Shown in pieces: positions 23,385-34,641 of a DNA stretch of 64,000 nt. Origin of the DNA: Nicotiana tabacum (Eukaryota > Streptophyta > Magnoliopsida > Solanales > Solanaceae); the NCBI RefSeq assembly GCF_000715075.1, contig NC_134089.1:106895157-106959156 (forward strand). Direction: 5' to 3'. Made by a program: the position numbers and the translations under genes. The stretch's first letter is position 1. Each line of letters begins with the position of its first letter. The notes beneath the pieces are model-generated. The model made no database searches. It saw only the letters and a program-made list of their open reading frames with translations, and was not told the DNA's origin.

Positions 23385-24244
23385 AAATCACTGGGCTGAA
23401 ATATGAAATTCAAGGGTTTAGTTTCAAAAGTTAGAAAATCAAATTAGAGCTCGGGAGAGGGCGATTTTGAGAGGGATTTGAAGAGAAGATCATTGGATAA
23501 CGATTCTTTACCCCTTTCTAGTTATATTCCATAAATCTATAGTTAATTTCTTCATCTAAACTCATATTGGGGATTAAAAATTGGGGAAAATTGGAAGAAA
23601 CTTCTTAGACCGAATTATTGAGTTTTGAATGGGTTGTTGACATCCGATTTGAGAGATTTTTATATGGTTAGACTCGTAAGAGTACGAGGTTTCTGAAAGT
23701 ATCAATTTCACCCGATTACGAGACGTTGTCCTGAGGGGCATTTTGGTCATTTTACATAATTTCGCGTATTAGCTTAGAATTTAATTGTAGAATCAGTTAT
23801 TTGAATTGTTATTTACAATATGCAATTGAATTGAATAGATTTGGGCCATTTGGAGTCGGATACTCGTGGCAAAAGTGTGGTTTCGAGTTGATTTTGAGCC
23901 GGTTCGAGGTAAGTGGCTTGTCTAACCTTGTGTGGGGGACCTTCCCCTTAGGATTGGTATGTTTGGTAACTAAATTGCCTTGTGCGTGCGGTGACGAGTG
24001 CGTACTTGTGCAAATTGTTGGAAAATCCGGTTTTCTTAAAGTAATTATTAGCATGTTTCCTTTCTGGCTTATTATACTTGTAAAATTTAGCTTGTTGTTA
24101 GTTAAAAAAGCATGTTTAGTTGACTTAAATTGCCTATTTGCTTATATTACCTTGACTGCACTACGTGAAGCATGTTAGGCTAGAATGACTTGTTTCCTTG
24201 ATATGAAATTTCATTTCCGAATATCTTCTTGCTGTTGCTGCGTA

Positions 24245-24620
24245 TTTACATTGGGACTACAGATGTGGCATTCCGGTAGCTCCCCCTCTTGTCTGTTTAC
24301 TTTGGAACTACGGGTTAGATTCCTGGTAGATCCCCCTGCATATTTACTTGGGACTATGGGTTAGATTTCTGGTAGATCCCCCTGCATAGTTATATGGAAC
24401 TACGGGAATACACCCGGTAGATTCCCCCAGTACTGGGTATTTACATTTAGGGCTACGAAACAGGATTCCGGTAGATCCCCGAGCATTTTGAGTTGGATTA
24501 CGGGATGGTATCCCAAGAGATCCTTCGGATATATATATGATGGACTATGGGACGGTACCCTGGGAGATTTACTGGACATGAAAGGATGGGAATACAGGAC
24601 GGTATATTGGGAGATCCCCG
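24245..24620 (+). repeat. GGACTACGGG...GTAGATCCCC minisatellite in 5' LTR
   Basis: About eight units of 40-50 bp carry GGACTACGGG, a variable middle with GATTCC, then GGTAGATCCCC or GGGAGATCC. The 3' LTR has the same array at 32185-32565 with different base changes. Confidence 0.8.
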
Positions 24621-25298
24621 ATTGTTACTATCGGTGCTGAGTTGTATTTTCCTTTCCATGTTTACCTTGTTCTGTATAGTTGTTGCTGTTCTGTTCACCC
24701 TGTGTTATTTTACTACTGTACTCAGTTATACTGTTCCATCCTATACGATTAATTTTTACATTTTTATTTAACCTCAGTAGGGCCCTGACCTTCCTCATCA
24801 CTACCCAACCGAGGTTAGGCTTGGCACTTACTGAGTACCGCTGTGGTGTACTTACGCCTCTTTTGCGCATGTTTTTCATGTGCAGATCCAGGTACAACTG
24901 ATCAGGCCTACTATTGTTGAGGGAGGTGACTACGTAGAGACTCCGAGGTACATCTGCCATGTCCGTAGACCAAGGAGTCCCTTTTTATTCCCGCCTTTAG
25001 TGTTTAGCCCTTATATACTTTTCTATTATTTATTAGAAGTTTCAGAGTTAGAGCTATGTAGTATTTCTTTCTTAGCTTGTGATTCATGGGTTTCCGGGTC
25101 CTGGATATATGTTTGGTAATGAGAGTCAATTATGGTGTACGCCGAGCGGCACATTTATACACTGTTACTATTTTATTGCCGTTTTAAATTGTTTACTTCC
25201 GCAAGTTTTAGTTTTCTTTCGCGAATTAGGCTTACCTAGTCGTAGAGACAAGGTGCCATCACAATGGTTCATGGAGGGAGAACTGGGGTCCTGACGAG

Positions 25299-25313
25299 TT
25301 GGTATTAGAGCTC
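25299..25313 (+). other. Primer-binding site (initiator Met tRNA type)
   Basis: TTGGTATTAGAGCTC begins 2 bases after the 5' LTR end. It matches the TGGTATCAGAGC primer site of many Ty3/gypsy elements, with one C-to-T change. Confidence 0.8.
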
Positions 25314-25498
25314 TAGGTTCATAGGAGTCATGGATCACAAACCGATTTATTAGAGTCTCGGTGATCAGTACGAAGACGTCTGTACATATCTACGAGAGGC
25401 TATGTAACTGTAAGGAAAATTACACTTCATTTGATTTCCTTGTCACGCGACATTTTTGACTTCACCATTCTAAACTTCTGTCTTCTATTCTCTCACGG

Positions 25499-26930
25499 AT
25501 GGTGAGGACACGTGCTACCCGAGATGATCAGGCACCCGCGCCCCCTACTGCAGGCGTCAGAGGCCGGGGTCGGGGTAGAGGCCGAGGACGCGCACGTGGT
25601 GCAGCCAAAACACCTGCGCGACTGTCGCCGAGGTACCACTAGCGGATCTAGCTAGAGCCCAGACACCTGACACGCCTACTACTACTACTACTCCAGCTCT
25701 CCAGGAGACTTTGGCATAGTTCATGAGTATGTACACCACCTTAGCTTAGGCAGGGCTACTTCCCCTTGCTGCAGCCACATCCCAAGCCGGGGGAGGAGCA
25801 CAGACCCCCGCCGCCCGCACTCCTGAGCAGCGGGTGCATGTTGAGCAGGTCCTTGAAATTATTCCTGTACCGCCTGCAGTGCCAACTCAGCCCGAGGATA
25901 GGGTAGCCGCTTCCGAGGATAAACAGTTGAGGCTTGAGAGGTTCAAGTAGTACAAGCCTCCTATATTCAGTGGTCTAGCATTGGAGGATGCTATGGGATT
26001 TCTTGATGAGTGTTACCGCATTCTCCGTACTATGGGTATCTCAGGATCGAGCAGGGTTTCTTTCACCACTTTCCAGCTTCGAGGAGCTGCCTATGAGTGG
26101 TGGCACACCTATGAGTTAGACAGTCCAGATAAGGATACTTCACTGACTTGGACTCAGTTTTCGGATCTGTTCCTGAGAGAGTATGTTCCTCAGAGCGCCA
26201 GGGACGTATGGCGCGTAGAGTTTGAGCATTTGCGCTAGGGTTCTACGACTGTTTCAGAGTATGCTGTCCATTACACCAGTTTGGCTAGGCATGCACCAGC
26301 CTTGGTCGCTACTGTTCGTGAGAGGGTTCGCAAATTTATTGAGGGGCTTATTCCCCCATCAGATCTAGCATGGCTCGTGAGTTGGAGATGGATATTTCTT
26401 ATCAGCAGGTAGTGAGCATTGCTAGGAGGATTGAGGGTATGCATGCTAGGGAGAAAGAGGAGAGGGAGGCCAAGAGGTCTCGAGAGTCGGGCCATTATTA
26501 TGGTGCCCGTACCCCAGCTGCAGGTCGTCATGGTAGGGGTTATATGAGCCGTTTCATTCATTCAGCTTTTCCAGCAGCCAGCAGTGCTCCAGCTCCTCCT
26601 AGGGCTCAGGAGCCGTATTATGCACCTCTGGTTTCTAGCACGCCTCCTGCGCGGGGTGCTTTTAGAGGTCAGTCTAGCAGACCTGGCCCGGGCCAGTCAC
26701 AACTACCACGTCCTCCCAGAGCTTGTTCCGAGTGTGACGACACACGCTATATGGTCAGGGATTGCCCCAGACTTGGGAGGGGTGCACCTCTACAGACTTC
26801 TTAGCCACAGCGTGCCCCGCAGAGTTCTCAGGCTATGGTTACAACTCCAGTTGCTACCCCACCTTCTCAGCCAGCTAGAGGTGGAGGTCAGGGAGGTAGA
26901 GGTCACTCTAGAGGGGGAGGCTAGGCCAGA
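25499..26930 (+). pseudogene. gag: Gag (capsid/nucleocapsid) of nested Tekay-like element, broken
   Basis: An ATG at 25499 opens MVRTRATRDDQAPAPP and an RGRGRGRGRARG-rich N-terminus. After a frameshift near 25630 the capsid region (25981-26238) reads AAYEWWHTYELD and FSDLFLREYVP, typical of Ty3/gypsy Gag. TAG stops lie near 25948 and 26236. A further frame (26370-26804) carries an arginine-rich linker and a zinc-knuckle-like segment, ACSECDDTRYMVRDCP. There the usual His position reads Tyr, so zinc binding is probably lost. Gag would package element RNA; this copy cannot make a full protein. Confidence 0.85.
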
Positions 26931-26984
26931 TACTATGCCCTTCCTGCCCGTACCAAGGCTGTTGCCTCCAATTCTGTCATCACA

Positions 26985-27470
26985 TGTATTATATTGGTTT
27001 GTCACAGAGATTCATCGGTTCTATTCGATCCAGGCTCTACTTACTCTTATGTGTCTTTCTGTTTTGCTCCACATTTGGGTGTATCTTGGGATTCTTTGAG
27101 TTCCCCTGTTTATGTTTCTACTGCTATGGGAGATTCCCTTGTTATGGACTGCGTGTATCGGTGGTGTTTGGTTGTTCTTAGTGGTTTTGAGACCAGAGCC
27201 GATCTATTGTTACTCAGTATGTTGACTTCGATATTATCTTGGGCATGGACTGGTTGTCACCCCATTATGTTATTCTTGATTGTCACGCCAAAACCGTGAC
27301 GCTGGCTATGCCAGGTGTACCGCGTGTTGAGTGGAGGGGTACTTTAAATTACACTCCCAGTAGAGTTATTTCTTTTCTTAGAGCTCAGTGTATGGTTGAG
27401 AAGGGGTGTGACGCGTATTTAGCTTATGTGAGAGATGTCAGTATTGATACCCCTTCAGTAGATTCAGTTC
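26985..27470 (+). pseudogene. Aspartic protease region of nested Tekay-like element
   Basis: The frame at 26994 reads SSVLFDPGSTYSYVS, with the catalytic Asp codon at 27027-27029. The motif is DPG rather than the textbook D-S/T-G. The minus-strand relative in this window has the same DPGST (57056), so this looks like a lineage feature. The C-terminal part continues in another frame from 27239, with VILDCHAKTVTLAMPGVP and the linker to RT. A frameshift near 27230 separates the two halves. The enzyme would process Gag-Pol. Confidence 0.78.
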
Positions 27471-28860
27471 CAGTAGTACGGGATTTTCTCGATGTATTCA
27501 TAGCTGATCTTCTAGGCATGCCGCCTGATAGAGATATTGATTTTGGCATTGATCTATTGCCGGACACTCAGCCCATTTCTATTCCTCCATATCGTATGGC
27601 TCCCCTTGAGTTGAAGGAGTTGAAGGATCAGTTATAGGAATTGCTTGATAAGGGTTTTATTCGACCCAACGTTTCACCTTGGGGTGCTCTTGTCTTATTT
27701 GTGAAGAAAAAAGATGGTTCTATGCGTATGTGTATCGATTATCACCAGTTGAACAAAGTCACGGTGAAGAATCGTTATCCTTTGCCTCATATTGATGATC
27801 TTTTTGACTAGCTTCAGGGCGCACGAGTGTTCTCTAAGATTGATTTGCGCTCAGGTTACCATCAGTTGAAGATTTGGGAGCCAGATATCCCGAAGACTAC
27901 TTTCAGGACTCGGTATGGTCATTACGAGTTCCTTGTCATGTCATTTGGGCTGACCAATGCCCCAACAACATTTATGCATTTGATGCATAGTGTGTTTTGG
28001 CCATATCTCAACTCATTCGTCATTGTTTTTATTGATGATATTTTGGTGTATTCCCGGAGTCGGGAAGATCATGAGCAGCACCTGAGGGCCGTGCTTCAGA
28101 CTCTGAGAGAGAAGGAGTTATACGCAAAATTATCGAAATGTGAGTTTTGGTTGGATTCAGTGGCATTCTTAGGCCACGTGGTATCGAGTGAGGGTATTCA
28201 AGTGGATCAGAAGAAGATAAAGGCCGTGCAGAGTTGGCCCCAACCATCCTCAGCTACTGAGATCAATTTTCTTGGTTTGGCTGGCCACTACCGTTGTTTT
28301 ATGGAGGGGTTTTCATCGATTGCAGCCCCTATGACCAGATTGACCCAGAAGGGTGCTCTATTTCTGTGGACGGAGGAGTGTGAGGCGAGCTTTCAGAAGC
28401 TCAAGACAGCTTTGACCACAACCCCAATTTTGATACTGCCTACAGGTTCGGGGTCTTATACAATCTATTGTGATGCCTCGAGGGTTGGCCTAGGAGCAGT
28501 GTTGATGCAGGACGGTAGGGTGATTGCCTACGCGTCCAGACAGTTGAATGTACATGAGAAGAACTACCCTGTTCACGACCTTGAGTTAGCTGCCATTGTT
28601 CACGCCCTGAAGATTTGGCGCCATTATTTATACGGGGTTCCCTGTGAGATTTATACTGACCATCGGAGCTTGCAGCATTTGTTCAAGCAAAAGGATCTAA
28701 ATTTGCACCAGAGGAGGTGGTTGAAGTTGCTAAATGACTATGATATCACTATTTTATATCACCCAGGCAAGGACAATGTGGTGGCCGATGCTTTGAGTCG
28801 CCGGGCAGAGAGTTTGGGGAGTTTAGCATATTTACCAGCATTAGAGAGGCCTATGGCAAT
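27239..28860 (+). pseudogene. pol: Reverse transcriptase and RNase H of nested Tekay-like element
   Basis: One frame runs from 27239 through the RT, interrupted by TAG at 27635 and 27809. RT landmarks: [42 protein letters not shown], then FIDDILVYS with the catalytic Asp pair at 28034-28039. RNase H follows with YCDASR (Asp codon 28472), HDLELAAI (Glu) and YTDHRSL (Asp), so its catalytic set looks intact. The fingers/palm order and spacing are normal for Ty3/gypsy. The domains copy RNA into DNA and remove the RNA strand; only the stops prevent a complete product. Confidence 0.92.
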
Positions 28861-28959
28861 GGATGTTCAGGCCTTAGCCAGCCAGTTTGTGAGATTGGAT
28901 CTTTCGAAACCCAGTCGGGTTCTAGCTTGCGTGGTTTCTCAGTCTTCCTTATTTGATCG

Positions 28960-30192
28960 TATCAGGGAGCGGCAATATGATGACCCCTATTTGCTTGTCC
29001 TCAAGGACAAGGTTCAGCATGATGATGTCAGAGATGTGACTATTGGAGATGACGGGGTATTGAGGATGCAGGGTCGGATTTGTGTACCCAATGTTGATGG
29101 GCTACGAGAGCTGATTCTAGAGGAGGCCCATAGTTTGCGGTATTCCATCCATCCGGGTGCTGCGAAGATGTATCAGGACTTGAGGCAGCACTATTGGTGG
29201 AGGCGGATGAAGAAAGACATAGTTGGATTCGTAGCTCGGTGTCTCAATTGTCAGCAGGTGAAGTGTGAGCACCAGAGACCGGGCGGGTTGCTTCAGCAGA
29301 CAGAGATTCCGGAGTGGAAGTGGGAGCGGATCACCATGGACTTTGTAGTTAGACTCCCACGGACTTTGAAGAAGTTTGATGCTATTTGGGTGATTGTCGA
29401 TCGACTGACCAAGTCCGCTCATTTTATTCCTATGTGTACCACTTATTCCTCGGAGTGGTTGGCGAAGATTTATATCCAGGAGATTGTTCGTCTGCATGGT
29501 ATTCCAGTTTCTATCATTTCAAATAGAGGTACTCAGTTCACATCACGGTTCTAGAGATCCGTTCAGCATGAGTTAGGTACTCGGGTAGAGTTGAGTACAA
29601 CATTTCACCCTCAAACAGATGGATAGTCCGAGCGCACTATTCAGATTCTTGAGGATATGCTTCATGCGTGTGTGATTGAGTTTGGAGGATCTTGGGATCG
29701 GTTCTTGCCATTGGCGGAGTTTGCTTACAACAACAACTATCAGTCCAGCATTCAGATGGCACCGTATGAGGCTTTATATGGTAGGCGGTGTAGATCTCTG
29801 GTAGATTGGTTTGAGCCGGGTAAGGCCAGATTTTGGGCACAGATTTTGTCCAGGATGCTTTGGAGAAGATTAAGGTGATTCAGGATAGACTTCGTACAAC
29901 CCAGTCCAGACAGAAGAGTTACGCGGACCGGAAGGTTCGTGATGTTTCCTATATGGTTGGAGAGCGGGTTCTGCTTCGGGTTTCGCCTATGAAGGGCGTT
30001 ATAAGATTCGGGAAGAAAGGGAAGTTGAGTTCGAGGTTTATTGGCCCTTTTGAGATATTGAGGCGTGTTGGGGAGGTTGCTTACAAGATTGCCTTACCTC
30101 CCAGCTTGGCAGGAGTTCATCCAGTATTTCATATTTCGATGCTCCGGAGGTATCACGGCGATCCGTCGCACGTGTTGGATTTCAGCTCAGTC
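28960..30192 (+). pseudogene. Integrase of nested Tekay-like element
   Basis: The zinc-binding region has [10 protein letters not shown] followed by CLNCQQ (29129-29260). The core has the first Asp in MDFVV (about 29339). At the second catalytic position the codon 29522-29524 is AAT, giving ISNRGTQF where Asp is expected. The Glu is present in SERTIQ (codon 29630-29632) with the normal 35-residue spacing. TAG stops lie at 29552 and 29624, a one-base frameshift near 29833, and TAA at about 30193. The C-terminal domain continues in the next frame (FIGPFEILRRVGEVAYKIAL). The enzyme would insert element DNA; three independent lesions disable it. Confidence 0.9.
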
Positions 30193-30392
30193 TAATTGGA
30201 AAGGACCTATCTTATAATGAGGAGACGATGGCAATATTGGACAGGCAGATTAGAAAGCTGAGGTCAAAGAACATTGCTTCGGTAAAGGTTCAGTGGAGGG
30301 GCCAGCCGATTGAGGAGGCGACTTGGGAGACCAAGCAGGATATGCGTAGCCGTTACCCTCATCTTTTCACTACTTCAGGTATGCCTCTATGA
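30193..30392 (+). pseudogene. Chromodomain at the integrase C-terminus
   Basis: After the stop near 30193 and a one-base shift near 30204, the frame reads ILDRQIRKLRSKNIASVKV, QWRGQPIEEATWETKQDM and RSRYPHLF, ending at TGA 30390-30392. The VQWRG...EEATWE pattern is the chromodomain of Tekay/Del chromoviruses, thought to guide insertion to heterochromatin. That fits this repeat-dense locus. Confidence 0.8.
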
Positions 30393-30417
30393 TCGTTCGA
30401 GGATGAACGAATGTTTA

Positions 30418-30429
30418 AGTGTAGGAGGA
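30418..30429 (+). other. Polypurine tract
   Basis: AAGTGTAGGAGGA directly precedes the 3' LTR start TGTGACGATCC. It would prime plus-strand DNA synthesis. It is somewhat eroded by T residues. Confidence 0.6.
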
Positions 30430-31116
30430 TGTGACGATCCGGCCAGTCGTCTTAAGAATTAATGCCCCGATCCCCTATTAACTGCTTTCCCCAAGTTTAA
30501 TTCTGCTAATTGGATTTGCCGAGGTGTTCGGTTTTGAGTGTCGGAGAGTTTTGGGACACTTAGTCCCTAAATGAGAGATTAAGTGTAGGAAAGTTGACCG
30601 ATGTTGGAATAGTAGGGAGACTGCATCGGAATGGAAATCCGACGGTTCCGTTAGCTCCGTTAGGTAATATTGGGGTTAGGAGCGTGTTCGGAGTGTGTTT
30701 TGGAGGTCCGTAGCTAATTTAGGCTTGAAATGCCGAAAGTTGAATTTTCGAAGTTTCCGGTTCGATAGTGAGATTTTGATCCGAGGGTCGGAATGGAATT
30801 CCGAAAGTAGCAGTAGTTCCATCATGTCATTTGGGATATGTGTGTAAAGTTTCAGGTCATTCAGACGTGGTTTGGTTAGGGTTTTAATCGAAAGCGTATT
30901 TTGAGGAAAATTGGAGTTCTTTGGCTTAAATCTTTGATTAATTCGGGTTTCCGTTGTTGTTTAAGGTGTTTTAAGGATTGGTACAAGTTTGAATAGGGTA
31001 TTAGGTATTGTTGGTGCTTTTGGTTGAGGTCCCAGGGGCCTCGATATGATTTCGGATGGTTGACAGAAGGATTTTGGAAGTTGGAAGACATCAGATTTTT
31101 GTTGCTTCTGGTATTT

Positions 31117-31346
31117 TCGCATCTGCGACTTGGGAACTAAAGATGCAGTACCGTAGGTGCGGCTAGGTAGATCGCAGAAGCGAGTTTGGGCTGGCTCATC
31201 AGTTTCCGCAGATGCTGTGGGAATTCCGCCGAAGCGGATCCGCATATGCGAGATCAGGACCACAGATGCGGAATTTTGGCTCCTTAATGAAAGCCGCAGA
31301 AGCGGCATAAGTTCCACAGATGCGGTCCCTTGACCGCATATGCGGA
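31117..31346. repeat. CCGCA-NN-TGCGG palindrome array in 3' LTR
   Basis: Counterpart of the 5' LTR array. Fewer perfect copies survive here; several CpG positions read TpG or CpA (for example CCACAGATGCGG, GACCGCATATGCGG). Confidence 0.8.
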
Positions 31347-32184
31347 AATCACTGGGCTGAAATATGAAATTAAAGGGTTTAGTTTCAAAAGTTAGAAAAT
31401 CAAATTGGAGCTCCGGAGAGGGCGATTTTGAGAGGGATTTGAAGAGAAGATCAATGGGTAACGATTCTTTACCCCTTTCTAGTTATTTTTCATCAATCTA
31501 TGGTTAATTTATTCATCTAAACTCATATTGGGGATTAAAAATTGGGAAAAATTGGAAGAAACTTCTTAGACCGAATTATTGAGTTTTGAATGGGTTGTTG
31601 ACATCCGATTTGAGAGATTTTTATATGGTTAGACTCGTGAGAGTGCGAGGTTTCTGAATATATATATTTCACGCGATTCTGAGATGTTGTCCTGAGGGGC
31701 GTTTTGGTCATTTTACATAATTTCACGTATTAGCTTAGAATTTAATTGTAGAATTAGTTACTTGAGGTGTTATTTACAATGTACAATTGAATTGAATAGA
31801 TTTTGGCCATTTGAAGTCGGATACTCGTGGCAAAAGTGTGGTTTCGAGTTGATTTTGAGCCGGTTCGAGGTAAGTGGCTTGTCTAACCTTGTGTGGGGGA
31901 CCTACCCCTTAGGATTGGTATGTTTGGTAACTGAATTGCCTTGTGCGTGAGGTGACGAGCGCGTACTTGTGAAAATTGTTGGAAAATCCAGTTTTCTTAA
32001 AGTAATTATTAGCATGTTTCCTTTCCGGCTTATTATACTTGCAAAATTTAGCTTGTTGTTAGTTACAAAAGCATGCTTAGTTGACTTAAATTGCCTTAAC
32101 TGCACTACGTAAAGCATGCTAGGCTAGAATTACTTGTTTCGTTGATAGGAAATTTCATTTCCGAATATCTTCTTGCTGTTGCTG

Positions 32185-32565
32185 CGTATTTACATTGGGA
32201 CTACGGATATGGCATTCCGGTAGCCCCCCCTGTCTATTTACTTTGGGACTATGGGTTAGATTCTAGGTATATCCCCCTACATATTTACTTGGGACTACGG
32301 GTTAGATTCCCGATAGACCCCCCTGCACAGTTATATAGAACTACGGGAATGCATCCGGTAGATTCCCCCAGTACTGGGTATTTATATTTGGGGCTACGGA
32401 ACAAGATTCTGGTAAATCCCCGCGCATTTTGAGTTGGACTACGGGACAATATCCCGGGAGATCCTTCGGATATATATATGATGGACTACGGGACGGTACC
32501 CCGGGAGATTTACTGGACATGTAAGAATGAGACTACAGGACGGTATCCTAGGAGATCCCCGATTG
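32185..32565 (+). repeat. GTAGATCCCC minisatellite in 3' LTR
   Basis: Same unit type as at 24245-24620, with similar order of units, so it was copied with the LTR rather than expanded after insertion. Confidence 0.78.
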
Positions 32566-33242
32566 TTACTATCGGTGCTGAGTTGTATTTTCCTTTCCAT
32601 GTTTACCTTGTTCTGTATGGTTGTTGCTGTTCTGTTTAACCCAATGTTATTTTACTGCTATACTCAGTTATACTGTTCTGTCCTATACTGTTAATTTTTA
32701 CATTTTATTTAACCTCAGTAGGGCCCTGACCTTCCTTGTCACTACCCAACCGAGGTTAGGCTTGGCACTTACTGAGTACCGCTGTGGTGTACTCACACCT
32801 CTTCTGCGCATATTTTTCATGTGCAGATCCAGGTACCGCTGATCAGGCCTACTATCGTTGAGGGAGGTGACTGCGTAGAGACTCCGAGGTACATCTGCCG
32901 CGTCCGCATACCAAGGAGTCCCTTTCTATTCCTTCCTTTAGTGTTTAGCCCTTCTGTACTTTTCTGTTATTTATTAGAAGTTCCGAAGTTAGAGCTATGT
33001 AGTATTTCTTTCTTAGCTTGTGATTCATGGGTTTTCGGGTCTTGGATATATGTTTGGTAATGAGAGTTAATCATGGTATACGCTGAGCGACACATTTATG
33101 CACTGTTACTGTTTTATTCCTGTTTTAAATTGTTTACTTCCGCAAGTATTAATTTTCTTCCACGAATTAGGCTTACCTAGTCGTAGAGACTAGGTGCCGT
33201 CACGATGGTTCATGGAGGGCGAACCGGGGTCGTGACACCGCA

Positions 33243-33620
33243 TTTCTCACATAGATATCATGCCTATAGGTATTTCTAAATTCTGCATTTATCATATAGA
33301 TGCCACGTCTATAGGTATTTTTGAATTCTGCATTCTCTCTTATAGAAATCATGTCCATAAGTATCTGGAAATCTGAATTCTACATATGCATATAGAAATT
33401 ATGCCTATAGGTCCTTATGAATCTTGTATATCCATTTTTTTTCATCTAGCAATCATGTTCATAGGTCTTAAACAATCAACTGCAATTGGATATCATGTTC
33501 ATAGGTCTTAAACAAAATTCAACACCTAGATATCATGCCTAAAAGGTTTCTGCATTTTACCATGTCTATAAAAGGTTTAAAATCAACAACGCATAGAAAG
33601 CATGTCTATAGGAACTATTA
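33243..33620 (+). repeat. TAGATATCATGCCTATAGG repeat array, right part
   Basis: Continues the Ogre 5' LTR array beyond the nested element. Strings such as ATAGATATCATGCCTATAGG, ATAGATGCCACGTCTATAGG, ATAGAAATTATGCCTATAGG and ATATCATGTTCATAGG occur every 40-60 bp. A last copy lies at about 33783. Confidence 0.8.
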
Positions 33621-34621
33621 ATGGAATCTGAATCTCTTCATTCACGTCTAGAGATAAAACCAGTAATAACGAGTATCATCAGTGGCAAAATTTATAACCT
33701 TCGTAAAAACTTGCTTTCTTTAATAATCTGACAACCTTTTTAACTAGTACGTATTCAATTTATTAATTTTTCTGAATTCAGTAGATACCATGCCTATAGG
33801 ATCCTTGTCCAACGCTTAGGCAAGCCTTAGGGCGAAGTTATAAACTGAATCTGTACAACCAGTAGGTAGGCCTAATTTGGGCTTCTTATCTGAATTATGT
33901 AATAAATCAGTCTGCCTCAACCTTTAAGTTCTTAATCAGACCATAAACAGTATGTGAAAGTCATGCTAATTATGTGCTTTCTTTGTTCAAGGAGGTATAT
34001 CTGAGCCTTTTACTTGTTATGTCTCCAGGACTGATAGGATTGGGACGGGTAATAGCATGCAATAAGTAAACGAGACCATTCCATGCTTTAATACCTTAAC
34101 GGGGTGAGAAAGGGTAGATATGGATATGATGACCACGCGATAACATCTCGTGTAGCCCCTCACTGAGGAGTGATTACCAGATGTTGCGTGGGGTGATCCA
34201 TATTATTAATAAACCTAGGACCCCCCTTTTCCTTTTGTTTCTTCTAAAGATTTCAAACTATTTCTTTTAAGAAAATCAGCTTCCTTTTAATTCTTTCCAA
34301 TTTTGTTTGTAACCATTATGTGAAAATCCCCTCTTATTTGAAGTTTTATTTTCCTACATGTTATTTGCACCTAAATTCACAACAATAGTCTGGCCGGGAA
34401 CCACACTAGTGGATCCTGAGGGGTGCCTAACACCTTCCCCTTGGGATAACTTCAAGCCCTTAGCCAATCTCTGGTTACTCAAATCAAGCCTTCTTGGTGT
34501 CCTAATGCACCTTAATCATTAGGTGGTGACTCTTCAATTCAAACCCAAATTCCCAAAAGGGGAATAAGTTGTCCTCCCAAATGTCATAAACCCAATTTCG
34601 CGAGAAAAAGGGGGCGCGACA

Positions 34622-34641
34622 GCATGACTCTGCTGGGGATC
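34622..34641 (+). other. Ogre primer-binding site
   Basis: GCATGACTCTGCTGGGGATC follows the 5' LTR directly. ACTCTGCTGGGG is the conserved core of Tat-type primer sites. Ogre elements are reported to use a tRNA-Arg primer; the site here seems to lack two bases before the core. Confidence 0.65.

Larger units (their letters stand above)
22463..25296 (+). mobile_element. 5' LTR of nested Tekay-like element
   Basis: Begins TGTGACGACCCGGCCGG and ends GGGGTCCTGACG, where the terminal A has mutated to G (compare GGGGTCGTGACA in the 3' LTR). Two internal arrays are the CpG-rich palindromes (23145-23384) and the GTAGATCCCC minisatellite (24245-24620). ORFs found in it on either strand are spurious. 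Confidence 0.92.
22463..33237 (+). mobile_element. Complete Tekay/Del-like chromovirus nested in the Ogre LTR
   Basis: LTRs at 22463-25296 and 30430-33237 bracket a primer site, gag, protease, RT, RNase H, integrase and chromodomain. The 5-bp duplication CCGCA (22458-22462 and 33238-33242) is perfect, which fixes both borders. It lies within the Ogre 5' LTR repeat array, so it is younger than the Ogre. The integrase C-terminal chromodomain places it among chromoviruses. The pol frame has at least five stop codons and two frameshifts, so it is not autonomous. By eye the first ~120 bp of its LTRs differ at about 5-6% of positions. Confidence 0.93.
30430..33237 (+). mobile_element. 3' LTR of nested Tekay-like element
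   Basis: Begins TGTGACGATCCGGCC and ends ACCGGGGTCGTGACA, followed by the CCGCA duplication. It repeats the internal arrays of the 5' LTR (palindromes about 31117-31346; minisatellite 32185-32565) with many single-base differences. Confidence 0.93.
19151..34621 (+). mobile_element. 5' LTR of the Ogre-like element, interrupted
   Basis: The real LTR sequence is 19151-22462 plus 33243-34621 (4691 bp once one copy of the CCGCA duplication is removed). The 3' LTR is 4871 bp. Differences include one fewer 45-50-bp repeat unit around the insertion site. A deletion of about 118 bp lies near 34014: the text jumps from GTTATG to TCTCCAGGACTG where the 3' LTR has extra sequence ending in ATG. Reading frames inside the LTR have no domains. 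Confidence 0.87.

Noticed and set aside
24628..24960. 110-residue minus-strand ORF
   Set aside because: Within LTR sequence; the matching place in the 3' LTR is not an open frame.
29117..29497. 126-residue antisense ORF
   Set aside because: Shadow of the integrase frame on the other strand.
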